A DNA stretch of 64,000 nucleotides from Diogma glabrata. Lineage: Eukaryota; Arthropoda; Insecta; Diptera; Cylindrotomidae. The stretch covers positions 146,812,413-146,876,412 of the forward strand of contig OY856188.1 of NCBI GenBank assembly GCA_963693315.1, read 5' to 3'. Made by a program: the position numbers and the translations under genes. Shown here piece after piece: positions 43,461 to 54,343 of this stretch. Position 1 is the stretch's first letter; every line of letters begins with the position of its first letter. The notes below the pieces were generated by a model. It did not search any database, was not told where the DNA came from, and saw nothing but the letters and a program-made list of their open reading frames with translations.

Positions 43461-45783
43461 TATAACTTTTGTGTATTGAAAGTACTTGAGACTATGCGGG
43501 ATTCGGGGAAAGCATTCCATTTGACAAAGAGATCCCCTTGCATTTTGTTGCTATGACAGCGAGAAGATTAGAACATTTTTGAATTGAAGAAATATGACCA
43601 TATCTCAGGTTTTACAAACAAGATCTTTGATTACTCGTTGGTAAATTTCTTTAAAGTTAAAACCGTTGTATGATTGTTTAAATTGTTAAAGAGAGTATTT
43701 CCTCTCTACCTATTTGACCAATATAACTTTGCAAGATCTAACAGAGCACATAATTTATTACTGCCATGGTTAGGGCTTTCTTGGTTAGAGTTACAAAAAC
43801 GTGGAATTCTTTGTCTGTTGAAATTAATTCATCGAATTATATTACTGATTCCAAAGGCAAATGTATAAGATACCTAGGAGATCTGGAGGGTTAAGATTTG
43901 TTAGATTTATTTATTTATTTTGAATTGCTACTAATTCATTATAGTATTGAAATCATATGTGTTAAGACAGAAAACGATTTCTTTAAAATATAAATCTTAC
44001 AACTGTATCAATTGTTGACAAAACCTTATACAGTGGAATTAATTTTTCAAATTCAAAAACAAAATTTTCAAATTCAAAACCTAATTATCTATTCCTTAAT
44101 CGTTGACGGTGGTTTAATCGTTATTGAAATTGCAAGGAAAACTAGTCTGTTGGCAGAACGCTTTGATCCAAACTAAATAGTTTTGTAAACTTCGAGACAA
44201 ATTTTCCACATCAAGTCTTCAGGAGAATATAAAAGAACTATAGTCCAAACCCAAAATTGTCGAAATACTTTACATAATTCCGCTACATCATATCTGCAAT
44301 AAACTGTTTTTCTCGTATTACCCTTCATTCGGTTAGTGCGAAAACAGCGAAACTATTGAGATTCCACAATATCATAAAGAGAAAGCAGAGGGATTTCTAA
44401 CGACTTTTCCAACTGCGTATAAATAGAATGCTTGACCGAAGCCACAAAGGTTTATAAAAATCCGCCATAAATACACGTATTTCTTGATTTGACCTGCAAT
44501 GTCATTTACTTTAACGTGTTTGTAATTCTATACAAACCTTTTAAATTAAAAAAAACTAGCAAGTAATAATTTTATGTATAAGATTTTTTTCTCTTCAAAG
44601 GTTTATGTTTGTAAGGTATCGCAGCTTATGTTTTATTAGCTTCAGTTATCAATTTTGAACCTAATAAAAAAAATAATGCTGTCGGGCTACCCTTGCAAGG
44701 AATATTCAACAAGAATAATGCAGATAACACAGGTACAGAAATACTAATCATCGAATTTCGAAATCAAAAATCCTTATTCTTACCAGAGTTTTGCTTTTCC
44801 TTTATCGATTTTTTTTAATAAATTCTGGGTGACAAATGGACCTATATTTTGGAAACAAAGACGCTCATAAACAGGTTGAACATTCGTATTACATCAATAT
44901 AAATAGAAGCAAAAAATTAGCAATCTCACACTTTTCGTTCAAATTTCGGAAATTATGTGACAGTAGATATAAAGTAGGTAGTATGTATATTCCAAAAAGA
45001 CCCATTAGATAAATGCTGTAAAACAAAACGTTATATAATTAGGCAATTATCAATTAAACTCTAAAGTGAATACACGAAATTCTAAGTGTAAATTAGTCGC
45101 CCCCAATGCACTGTTATAGTATGTATCACAAATAGATGATTCATTTTAGTTGTTTCCAAAACATTTTGGAATTTTTTAAATTTGCTTTCGTAATCTAATG
45201 ATTGATGATCAAATGCTAAAGTGAAGAATATCACAATTTGATTCTGTGTCTAGCTGACTTTTTTATTGTTATTCAATTTTCAAGATGACAAAGAATGTAT
45301 CAAATCATTTATTTATTTTACCTTCCACTTTTTTACAATTGAATATTAATTTTGCTCAAATATAAATAAAATCGCTTAGATATAGACTCACTTTTTTGCT
45401 TAATTTGAACAATTTTAATTATTATTATTTTGTTATTATCAACAATGGTTGACAAAATTAGTTGACATTTACATCAGAATTCTTCAAGTACTAAATAATA
45501 AAATTCAAACCTTTTGTTCATCAAACCAAGACATTCCAAAAATTCTAATCTAGTACTAAAAATATTTGTTGTCATTTTTAAATCGATAGTTTGCTCGGTG
45601 GGAGCATACCCTTCAATAAATTTCCAGCATGAACCGTCCAAAATAATACACAAAATATTTCTAAAATATGTAAATTGTTGTAATCAAGTTGTCAGATATA
45701 TATGTTGTTTTTGTTTAACGCATGCATTTCTTCACAATTATTTGGAAACAAAATTTCAATTTAGTCAAATAAAATATTATTAG
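43461..45783. other. No supported gene
   Basis: 2.3 kb of AT-rich intergenic DNA. ORFs at 43674 and 45514 are short, without domains. Near the right end (45725-45783) an AAATTTCAATTTAGTCAAAT block resembles the MITE that follows. Confidence 0.35.
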
Positions 45784-45990
45784 ACTGGGTTCCAATTAGC
45801 TGCTAAATTGTACTAAACTGCTAAATCTAAACTTAGTTTTACAAAATTACCGAATTTTGATTCAAATTAATATAATCAAGTTGTCAGATATTGTTTAACG
45901 TATGAATTTCTTCCAAATTATTTAGAAACAAAATATTGATTTAGTCAAATAAAATAGTTGACTAAATTGATTTAGCACGTTTAGTGTGGG
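45784..45990. mobile_element. MITE with GGGTTCCAATT terminus
   Basis: Begins GACTGGGTTCCAATTAGCTG. The sequence ATTTAGTCAAATAAAATAGT near 45940 pairs with the preceding block at 45760. A related fragment lies at 34869-34985. The right terminus is unclear because another MITE starts at 46012. Confidence 0.45.
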
Positions 45991-46011
45991 AAGTGTGGAA
46001 AAAAAATTTGA

Positions 46012-46213
46012 AGTGGAAGTGCGGTTAGTGTGGGAAAAAAATTTTTTTTCTTTTAATAAATTGTTTTTAAAAAAATTTTAATTGTTACATAAAGCTCTGG
46101 TATCGACAACAGATTCACTGAATATTCCGTAAAAAAAATTAATTTCATTTTTAATAACAGAAAGGGTATAACATAGCGTTTTTAGAGTTTCCCACACTAA
46201 CTGCACTTCCCCC
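46012..46213. mobile_element. About 200-bp MITE
   Basis: GAAGTGGAAGTGCGGTTAGT plus GTGGGAAA at the left is inverted at the right as TTTCCCACACTAACTGCACT plus TCC. An extra partial GTGTGGGAAGTG copy lies just outside at 45986. Non-coding. Confidence 0.7.
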
Positions 46214-46692
46214 TCTGACAATTTACATTAAGTAACATTAATTTAAATTAAAAGGCGGTAGTTTTGTGAAATTAAATTAAGATTTAGCTTTGCATGTTCA
46301 CACGATGCCAGTAACTGTGCTGTACCACAGAATAAAAATATACAGAAAAGCCATTGCGTCGACCAAAAAAATTTTAACCTAACGGGATCTTACCTTATAA
46401 TTTGCACGTTGAACTATAATTATGTTTGAATTTTTAGCCACTGAACGACAGGCTTAATGTCAGTTTTACACTGCTACAAAGTTTTTCAATTTCTCAAAAA
46501 ATTGAGTTTGACAGTTTGTTATTGTTGTGATTTATTTGTATCAGGTAAGTTACACAAAAATCTTTGATTTTTAATTTACTTATTAATATTTATTAATTTA
46601 TTTATCTTACTACCGTCTCATCAGACTACATAAAATTTTATAAAATCCTAATATTATTGACAAATTAGACTAACGTTTATTGTTCTATTAAT

Positions 46693-47172
46693 TTAAAGAA
46701 GGTTGAATTTGATATCATCCATTTCCCTTATTTGTTCATTATAGGAACGACGTCCTGTTAATTCCAAAAATTCATTGATTGATATGCATAAAATTCTTAA
46801 TAATTCTAAAAATCCTAAAAAATTCTTAATAAATGCAACATCAGCAATTAATGAATTCATACTTTTATTCAAAAATACAAAATTAGTCATTTCTATGTTA
46901 TCATTTGAGGTTGATATAGTTTTGGCTGAGCGTGTGGATGAAGATGCTAATGTATCATTTATAGTTTTATTTCTAGTAGAAAATATTGATGCACCATTAT
47001 CACAGCAGTCATCACATAAAAATTTCAAGTTTTTAATTTCTTTTACTGCAGACAGAGCTTCAAATGTTAACCCTCCACATTGGATGGCATGAAATATGTT
47101 CTCACAAAATAAACATTTCATCATATCTTGTAAATCACCTCCAGGTTCGCTACACCAAAAGCAAATTTTCAT
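46693..47172 (-). CDS. PHD-finger protein, probable LINE ORF1
   Basis: 159 codons. The N-terminus has the C4-H-C3 spacing of a PHD finger: CFWC, then MKCLFCENIFHAIQC and FLCDDC (about residues 4-56). Ser/Thr-rich and helical segments follow (MNSLIADVAFIKNFLGFLELL). PHD fingers at the N-terminus followed by a helical region are found in ORF1 of several insect LINEs, which fits the LINE ORF2 pieces in this window, though none is adjacent. A small host gene cannot be excluded. The frame is intact. Confidence 0.55.
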   Translation of the reverse strand: MKICFWCSEPGGDLQDMMKCLFCENIFHAIQCGGLTFEALSAVKEIKNLKFLCDDCCDNGASIFSTRNKTINDTLASSSTRSAKTISTSNDNIEMTNFVFLNKSMNSLIADVAFIKNFLGFLELLRILCISINEFLELTGRRSYNEQIREMDDIKFNLL

Positions 47173-47941
47173 TTTGATAAATACTTTTAGCAGTATAAAT
47201 TCAAAAGTAAGTGAATGAAAGCGATTGAATTATTTATTGAAATAAGTTTTATTTTATGATTTATTTATTTAAATAATGTTTTTTATTTAGTTAAGCAAAT
47301 ATTATATTTTTATTTATTGAAATAAGTTATGCTTTATGATTTATTTATTGGAATATTTTTATTAAGTTATAATGTAAATATCTAATTTTTATTGTATGAA
47401 CTGTTTACTTATGTATTTTGTATTATTTAATCTTAATATTTCTGTTATCTAGTTTTAAGTTTTTTTTAAACCAATACAACTTGCTAGTTGAATGGTTGTA
47501 TTTGTTTTTTTTTGTAAACCATATGATGTATAAGAAGTTAAATTACAAATTTTTTTGGACAAAAATTTGTAATTAAACAATAGTAAGCCACCCAGATACT
47601 GCAGTGGCTTCAAATTCTGATGCAATACATGTACTATAGTCTACCTATAATAGTTAATTAAAGACGATTAAACATAATTTTTTACGCATTTTTAATCAAA
47701 GATGATCCTCATTAATGTGATGATTTCGCATGATCCCCCTAAATATGATTGAAAATTGATTCCTCTTCCACTCGATCCAATGAATATATTGAAATAAAAC
47801 ACACATACATAAATAATGCGTTTCTGTGCGAAATGTTGAATATTGAACTAAAATAAAAACATTGTTTAATCATTTATCACTGTTTAATTTACTACGTTCA
47901 TAGAAATATTTATTATTAATAGTCTTACCAAAATTATAAAC
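47173..47941. other. No supported gene
   Basis: AT-rich DNA with a loose duplication of a GAAATAAGTTxTxxTTTATGA phrase (about 47238 and 47322). Probably the downstream flank of the U2A'-type gene. Confidence 0.35.
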
Positions 47942-48571
47942 TTAGTATCCGTTATTTGTATCCATTGGTTCGTGTTCTCCGTTCCCGTTTAAAAACTCAT
48001 CTGAGATTTGTCCCGATTGAAGAATTCTTGTCAGTCTTCCAACTTCTTGTAATGATCCAGCTCTTTTGATGGCTTCACGAATTTTTTGAATATCTGAAGG
48101 TAATGCACCTGGAACTACACTCACAAATATTTTTATTCATTAATACGCTAAAATTTAACTAGCCTTTTGCAATACTATCAATTTGACTGGAACCGATAAG
48201 CGATTGTTTTGATTTTTTACAATTTCTTTTTGAATTTGTTTTCCTCTTTTACTTTTAAAACATTCAGTTGCTGCTTTACGATCTTTTTGTTTGATTTTGC
48301 GAAAGTCTAAAAGTCGCAACTGAGGAAATCTTAAAAACAAAGCAATAAAAATTATCAACTGAAAATCAAACGTTAAAATATTACCCACTTATACGTAATA
48401 TATTCTCTATAATGTGGTTTGGTGGAAACTGGATTCATTAGTAAGCTAAGGGTTTCGAGTTTTGGTAAATGGATCAAAGTTTCTACATCACCTAATTCTT
48501 GTATATTATTTCATGTTAGGATTACACTTTCCAAATTCGGTAAATATTCGTAAAGCTTATCACTTATTCTC
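47942..48571 (-). pseudogene. U2 snRNP A' (SNRPA1) 3' exons with in-frame TGA
   Basis: Three exons splice in frame: 48571-48389, 48329-48160 and 48114-47942. They encode the last leucine-rich repeats and cap (LPNLESVILT, IQELGDVETL, LPKLETLSLL, NPVSTKPHYREY, FPQLRLLDFRKIKQKDR), the basic FKSKRGKQIQKEI and the C-terminal REAIKRAGSLQEVGRLTRIL / LQSGQI of U2A', which holds U2B'' on U2 snRNA. Introns are 59 and 45 nt with GT..AG ends. A TGA at 48513-48511 falls within the ILTxNNIQELG repeat, and the N-terminal exons are absent up to the transposons starting near 48900. Either a partial gene duplicate or a sequence error in a gene whose 5' exons lie far away. Confidence 0.8.
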
Positions 48572-48859
48572 CTGAAATGATATTTAATAATTTATTTCAA
48601 TTTATAAATATGTATAATCAAATTTTAAAATAAACAAAATTAATTAAAAATCATGTAAATAAGTATAAATCATTTACATTTTATTAACGATTTACCTTAA
48701 CCTGCAATACTGCTGTCAAAACAAAACTTGTCGTTCAAGGAACTACACTGTTATGGTTTTGGATTTTTTAAAATATAAAACATAAACCGCCAAAACGTAG
48801 TATACATAACCAAACTTTTTCTTACCTTATTCAAGTTTGAAGTGAAGTTAGAAGCAAAA

Positions 48860-48960
48860 AAAAATGAGTCGAAAATTTTCCATAGAAAAAGTGTGTTATG
48901 ACGCTTCTGTATATTTTTATTCTGTGGCTGTACAATAACTCGCGTGTTCAACTGGCACGT
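48860..48960. repeat. Short repeat shared with 46310-46350
   Basis: TCTGTATATTTTTATTCTGT at about 48905 is the reverse complement of ACAGAATAAAAATATACAGA at about 46329. The neighbouring GTTCAACTGGCAC / GTGTTCACACGATGCCAG words are similar. Probably ends of one small repeat family. Confidence 0.4.
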
Positions 48961-49221
48961 TTACTCGCCTCGTTTAAACTATGCCCAAAGAAAATAAACT
49001 ATAGGGCGATTTTTCTGTTCCGGTGTTTACCGCAATGGCGCTGCAAAAAGGGGATAAGAGAAAAAATTCAAAAACTTTTATATGCGATTTCATACAAAAC
49101 ACAACTTGAATAATTTTAAAAATTATCTATGAAATTTCTCATTTTACCACAATTGAACAATTTTAATTTGCTTATGGAGTATTATTGACTATATTTTAAA
49201 CGTAATTTTAAGAATAATATT

Positions 49222-49474
49222 TATTGGATGTTTGTGGAATTATGGGTAATTAACTTCTGATGTTTAATGCACAACAAGATTTTGTAATAATAAGCCAATA
49301 AAGTAATGAATAAAACAATATGTTCTTTATTTCACTTTGACAGATTATTTACTACAATAAACAATAATGAATACAGCAACGATAATACATGAAACTGAAT
49401 AGTGCTGCCATCTATTGAATAAACAGCAAATGATATCCATAAAACATATTCATTAAAAAACAACAATTCTGACA
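49222..49474 (-). repeat. Copia 3' LTR
   Basis: On the minus strand it begins TGTCAGAATTG and ends CATCCAATA. Identical to the 5' LTR except A/T at 49334. Confidence 0.95.
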
Positions 49475-49486
49475 CTCCCACTGTTT
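49475..49486 (-). promoter_or_regulatory. Copia polypurine tract
   Basis: AGTGGGAG directly abuts the 3' LTR start TGTCAG on the minus strand, the usual site for plus-strand priming. Confidence 0.75.
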
Positions 49487-49542
49487 TCTGGAATATCAAA
49501 ATTACTCAAGATCGAACAAACAAAGGTACAGTATTTAATAAG

Positions 49543-52500
49543 TTATGCATCCTCTTCAAGTTTGGAGCATATTTTGTTGCGATGAACTTCGAAGATTCTT
49601 CTTTCCAAGGGTTTGGTGAGGATATCTGCTGGCTGTTCTTTGGTGTTGATGTATTTCAGTTGAAAAACTTTCTTTTCATATTGTTCTCGGATGTAGTGAT
49701 ATTGTACGTCAATATGTTTACTTCGTTTGTGAAGAACAGGATTTTTAATTAATTCAATTGTACTTTGATTGTCAATATGGAGAGTTGTAGCAATATTTTG
49801 ATAAGGATAGATCTCTCCAATTAACTTCAAGAGCCACACTATTTCCTTGACTGTTTGAAAGGCTGCAATGTATTCCGAATAAGTGGTAGAGGTGGCAACT
49901 GTAGACTGTTTTTGAGAACTCCAGCTAACAACACATCCACTCCAAACAACTATAAATCCTGTTGTTGATTTGCGTGTTGCAATATCTCCTGCAAAATCTG
50001 CATCACTGTAGCCAAATAAAGATAACGTTTTCTTCTTCTTAAAGTGCAAACCATAATCAACAGTTCCTTTTAGGTATTTCATAATTCTCTTGACTGCATT
50101 CCAATGCAATTTCGTTGGTTTTTCCATATATCGACTAACCATACTAACCGAAAAGGATATATCTGGTCTCGTCCCTTTTGATAAATATAACAAGCTGCCC
50201 ACAGCTTCTCTATAGGGAGCAGTTGTTAACTCAGTCTTCTCATTATCATTTAAATTTGCATTCAACTGTTGATGTGGATCGGCTGGTATTGCAAGAGCAT
50301 TTGCTTGCTCTAAATTAAATTTATTGATAATTTTTCTTGTGTAGGCACTTTGACGTAAGAGAATAGAGCCATCGTTTTGTCTTTCAATCTGTAAACCAAG
50401 GTAAGTATCAGCATCTCCAGTAGTGATATCAAATTCTTTCTCAAGTGCACATAAGAATTCATTCACAGTCTCTTCGTCGATTCCAGCTACTAGTCCATCA
50501 TCTATGTAGATGCTCACTAGGAGTATTATCAGATTATTTTTGATCAAAATGTATATGCAGGGATCAGCTTTTGATTGTTCGAGTCCATTGTTTGTTAGAA
50601 AAACTTTTATTCTTTGGTTCCAACATCTAGACGATTGACGTAAACCATATAAACTTTTTAGTAGCTTACATACTCTTGTTGTACCATCGTTAAATCCTGT
50701 TGGCTGCCTCATGTATATAACCTCTTCTATATCACCATTTAAAAAGGCAGTTTTTACGTCAAACTGTTTGAGTACTAAATTTTCTTGAACAATCACTGTT
50801 AATAATATTCGGATGGAGTCGAATCTTACTACAGGGCTAAAGGTTTCATTGAAGTCTATTCCTTCACGCTGAGAGAAGCCTTTGGCTACTAATCTGGCTC
50901 TAAATTTTTGTATGGTTCCATTCGTATCAGTTTTTAATTTATAAACCCATTTATTTTCAACTATGGTTGAGTTCTTTGGTACTTCAACGAGCTCCCACAC
51001 GTTGCTGGTTTTTAAGGAATTCATTTCCTCTTCCATTGCTTGTTTCCACTCTTGTGCATTCGTACCGTTTACAGCTTGTTGAAAAGTCAGCGGTTCTTCT
51101 GGGTTTTCAATGCAATAATCACAGACATTATCTAAATTTACTTCGTAGTCTTCTAATTTCTTAGGTTTATTTAGTTTGGATCGATCTCTCAGTTGTATTC
51201 CTGTACTTCTTTCGGGTTCTGGCGTACAAAATGTCTCATTTTCTTCTTCTGAACCAGATAATTGGTTAGGTAACTCAAGATTTTCTAAATTTTCTTCAAT
51301 TTGCTCGTCATCTTTTCTTTCAGCCTGACTATTTTTGAATTGTTTATTTTCTTCCTCAGGTAGATACAACAGTGCTTGATTCTGAACTCTTTCAGTAGAC
51401 TCTATTAATTTTCCTGTATAGATAATATGTTTTCTGACAAAAATATCGCCTTCCTCTGGAATCCAAATTCTGTTACCTTTTACTGTATCGCCGTAGCCTA
51501 CAAAGTAACCTATTTCACCTTTGAGGTCTAGCTTCTTTACTTTATTTTCAGGCAACTTTACGTAAACTTTCTCTCCAAATATATGAAATTCCTGAATATT
51601 TGGTCGCTTGTTGTACCAAATTTCATATGGTGATTGATTCTTAATGCTACTGGTTCCTGTGCAGTTCAAAACATAAACGGCAGTGTTTACTGCTTCTGCC
51701 CAGAATTTAAGTTCAAATTGTGCAGCATGTAGCATTGTTCGAGCAGCTTCTACAACAGTTCTGTTTTCTCGTTCTATTTTGCCATTTTGCTCAGGGCAGT
51801 AGACTACTGAATTTTGGTGAGAAATTCCATATTCTTTCATCAATTTTGTGACTTCTTGATTGACAAATTCCAGGCCATTGTCAGATCTAAAAATTTCTAT
51901 TCCTCTGGGGCAATGTTTTTCTGTTTTCTTTACATAGTCTTTTAGACACTCCAGCACATCTGATTTTGCACCCAAGAAATATACGGTTCTATAATGTGAG
52001 TAATCATCCTTCAATAGAAGAAAATACTTAGCTCCTGTGAACGACTTTTCTGGTAGAGGTCCACACACATCTGCGTGTATTATTTGGCCAATACGATTGG
52101 TATTTGTACTGCTTTGCTGAGGAAAAGGTAGTCGATGGATTTTACTCAATGCGCAAGGCTCACAAACTATTTTGTCATCTCCTTTTGGATTTATGTCATA
52201 ATTTCTTAAAATATTTTTAACTTGAGTGTAGTTTTGATGAGCTAATTTTTGATGCCATTCTTGAAAAGAACTTTTCTCAGCAATACATGCTTGATCCTCA
52301 TCAACACTTTCTTTGACATTTTCGATTGGCGTTATCTTGATTTTCATTTCAAATAGTTTATTTTGTCTCTCACCTACTGCTATGGTTTTGCCTTCTTTTT
52401 TGAATTTACAGATTCTTTTATCAGCTTCTAGAGTTAAATTTTTATCCAAGGCCACACCGCCAGAAAAGAGATTGTATTTCAGCTTGGGCACGTAGAGTAC

Positions 52501-53622
52501 ATTTAAAAGGTGACATTCTGTCCATTTTTCTCCATCAAATGCTGTAATGTTGATGCTACCTCGACCTTTGCCTGAAATGCTTTCTCCGTCTCCAATTTTT
52601 ATTTTGATGTCTTCTTTCATTGGTGTGTATTTTATGAACCACTCTAGATTATGAGTCATGTGATCGCTCGCTCCAGTGTCCATATACCAGGCCTCGACTG
52701 TAGTTTTCGCTGTCTTTTGTACAGAGGCAAATGCTTCGCTTATGAGAGCTTCACCTTTCTCTTGTCCAGAAACTTTGTAATTTTTAAGTTTATATTGTTT
52801 ACTTTCTGGATTGTTCCAACATTCTGCTGCCCAATGTCCGGGTTTATGACAAAAATTACATTTTCCATGTTTTCTCTTTGTGTTTTTTCGGTCATCGTCT
52901 TTATTCTTAACATATCGAATATTTCTGTTACCATTATAATTCTCGGAAAAACGATTCTTACTGTTTACTCTTACATTAGAAGCAAGTGCATTGACTTCTA
53001 CTCCTCTTTGACTTTGTCTCATCTCTTCAATTATTAATCTCGATGTTAGGTTGGCTAACGTTCTATCGGCGATAGCCGTTGATTCCCAGGCACTGATGAA
53101 ATGATCAAAATTTGGTGGCAAAGTTAGGAGAATTTTGGTCATTACTCCCTTATCTTCAATTTTCTCCCCCATTGCCTGTAGCCTATTAGATATATCTTCA
53201 ATTTTTGAGATATGTGCTGCTATATCATGTGAAGGATCTTTAGCCAATGTAAACCATTTTTGTTGTAAAATGTGGATTGTCGATTCTGATTTTTGTTCAT
53301 ATATATTCGTTAGCTTTTTCCACATTGCTTCAGAATTCTCTGATGTCAAAATATGCATCATCGTTTGCTCAGATATTGTGGTAACGATTACCTTTTGCGC
53401 CATTCCGTCGGTTTTATTCCATTTACATAATGCTTCTGCATTTTCCTTTTTCTCAGCAGCCGTCGCTTCTGTGCCCACGGGTGCAGGTTGTTTTCTTGTG
53501 CCATTTACTATGTCCCATGCTTCAATTGACTTCAATATTATCTGGATCTGGAATTTCCATAGATTCCAGTTGTCAATTCCTTGTAATTTGCTTACTCTGG
53601 ACAATTCTGAATCCATTTTCAC
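49543..53622 (-). CDS. Copia Gag-Pol polyprotein, intact
   Basis: 1359 codons, no stop or frameshift. In order: Gag with a copia-type N-terminus (about 1-230); CCHC zinc knuckle CNFCHKPGHWAAEC (about 258-271); aspartic protease MDTGASDHM (about 318); integrase with HHCC zinc finger (about 455-500) and D-D-E core (HADVCGPLP about 515, RSDNGLEF about 575, NGKIERENR about 615); reverse transcriptase with NKWVYKLK (about 905), VKTAFLNGDIEE and catalytic YIDDG (about 1045); RNase H starting GYSDADFAG (about 1183) with TKPLE near the end. Protease-integrase-RT order marks Ty1/copia. Start is the first Met after the primer-binding site leader. All catalytic residues I checked are present. Antisense ORFs at 50967-53795 are shadows. 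Confidence 0.95.
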   Translation of the reverse strand: MKMDSELSRVSKLQGIDNWNLWKFQIQIILKSIEAWDIVNGTRKQPAPVGTEATAAEKKENAEALCKWNKTDGMAQKVIVTTISEQTMMHILTSENSEAMWKKLTNIYEQKSESTIHILQQKWFTLAKDPSHDIAAHISKIEDISNRLQAMGEKIEDKGVMTKILLTLPPNFDHFISAWESTAIADRTLANLTSRLIIEEMRQSQRGVEVNALASNVRVNSKNRFSENYNGNRNIRYVKNKDDDRKNTKRKHGKCNFCHKPGHWAAECWNNPESKQYKLKNYKVSGQEKGEALISEAFASVQKTAKTTVEAWYMDTGASDHMTHNLEWFIKYTPMKEDIKIKIGDGESISGKGRGSINITAFDGEKWTECHLLNVLYVPKLKYNLFSGGVALDKNLTLEADKRICKFKKEGKTIAVGERQNKLFEMKIKITPIENVKESVDEDQACIAEKSSFQEWHQKLAHQNYTQVKNILRNYDINPKGDDKIVCEPCALSKIHRLPFPQQSSTNTNRIGQIIHADVCGPLPEKSFTGAKYFLLLKDDYSHYRTVYFLGAKSDVLECLKDYVKKTEKHCPRGIEIFRSDNGLEFVNQEVTKLMKEYGISHQNSVVYCPEQNGKIERENRTVVEAARTMLHAAQFELKFWAEAVNTAVYVLNCTGTSSIKNQSPYEIWYNKRPNIQEFHIFGEKVYVKLPENKVKKLDLKGEIGYFVGYGDTVKGNRIWIPEEGDIFVRKHIIYTGKLIESTERVQNQALLYLPEEENKQFKNSQAERKDDEQIEENLENLELPNQLSGSEEENETFCTPEPERSTGIQLRDRSKLNKPKKLEDYEVNLDNVCDYCIENPEEPLTFQQAVNGTNAQEWKQAMEEEMNSLKTSNVWELVEVPKNSTIVENKWVYKLKTDTNGTIQKFRARLVAKGFSQREGIDFNETFSPVVRFDSIRILLTVIVQENLVLKQFDVKTAFLNGDIEEVIYMRQPTGFNDGTTRVCKLLKSLYGLRQSSRCWNQRIKVFLTNNGLEQSKADPCIYILIKNNLIILLVSIYIDDGLVAGIDEETVNEFLCALEKEFDITTGDADTYLGLQIERQNDGSILLRQSAYTRKIINKFNLEQANALAIPADPHQQLNANLNDNEKTELTTAPYREAVGSLLYLSKGTRPDISFSVSMVSRYMEKPTKLHWNAVKRIMKYLKGTVDYGLHFKKKKTLSLFGYSDADFAGDIATRKSTTGFIVVWSGCVVSWSSQKQSTVATSTTYSEYIAAFQTVKEIVWLLKLIGEIYPYQNIATTLHIDNQSTIELIKNPVLHKRSKHIDVQYHYIREQYEKKVFQLKYINTKEQPADILTKPLERRIFEVHRNKICSKLEEDA

Positions 53623-53741
53623 AACTATTTTGCTCTGCGGTTACAATTTTCACTTCGCACACGGCTGGATATAACCTCACAAAAATGTGTCTTAATGTTT
53701 TTAATTTTTCTTTACTTCTTTTTCAGAAAATATTACCCGAA

Positions 53742-53763
53742 ACACTGTCCTGGTCCCATAACC
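53742..53763 (-). promoter_or_regulatory. Copia primer-binding site, initiator-tRNA-Met half molecule
   Basis: GGTTATGGGACCAG immediately follows the 5' LTR. It is complementary, with one mismatch, to the anticodon stem-loop of initiator tRNA-Met (GCUGGGCCCAUAACC), the internal primer used by Drosophila copia. Confidence 0.85.
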
Positions 53764-54016
53764 TATTGGATGTTTGTGGAATTATGGGTAATTAACTTCT
53801 GATGTTTAATGCACAACAAGATTTTGTAATAATAAGCCAATAAAGTAATGAATAAAACAATATGTTCTTTATTTCTCTTTGACAGATTATTTACTACAAT
53901 AAACAATAATGAATACAGCAACGATAATACATGAAACTGAATAGTGCTGCCATCTATTGAATAAACAGCAAATGATATCCATAAAACATATTCATTAAAA
54001 AACAACAATTCTGACA
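53764..54016 (-). repeat. Copia 5' LTR
   Basis: Contains the element's promoter by analogy with other copia elements. An AATAAAG-type word lies in both LTRs. Adjacent downstream is the primer-binding site. Confidence 0.95.
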
Positions 54017-54343
54017 ATATTCTTAAGTCGCTCAAAAAAGAAACATAAAAATTGTCAAAATTTCCTATACAAAGTTGTATGAAAAATTTAACCTATTTTC
54101 GTATTTGTTTTACGGACAGAAGAAAAGAAAATATTTTATATATTATGCTTAATATATTGTCAATAATACTTCATAAACAAATTTAAATTATTTAATTGTA
54201 GTAAAATGAGACATTTCATAGATAGTTTTTAAAAATATTCATGTTGTGTTTTGTATGAAATCCCATATAAAATTTTTGTGATTTTTTCTCTTATCCCCTT
54301 TTTGCAGCGCCATTGCGGTAAACACAGGAACAGAAAAATCGCC

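Larger units (their letters stand above)
49222..54016 (-). mobile_element. Complete copia-type LTR retrotransposon with 5-bp TSD
   Basis: 4795 bp: two 253-bp LTRs, a primer-binding site, one long ORF and a polypurine tract, transcribed leftward. Flanks ATATT at 49217-49221 and 54017-54021 are a 5-bp target duplication. The LTRs differ at one base (49334 versus 53876), so insertion is recent, and no ORF damage is visible. It could be autonomous. Confidence 0.95.

Noticed and set aside
50967..53795. Antisense ORFs across copia, up to 179 codons
   Set aside because: Shadows of the Gag-Pol frame on the other strand.
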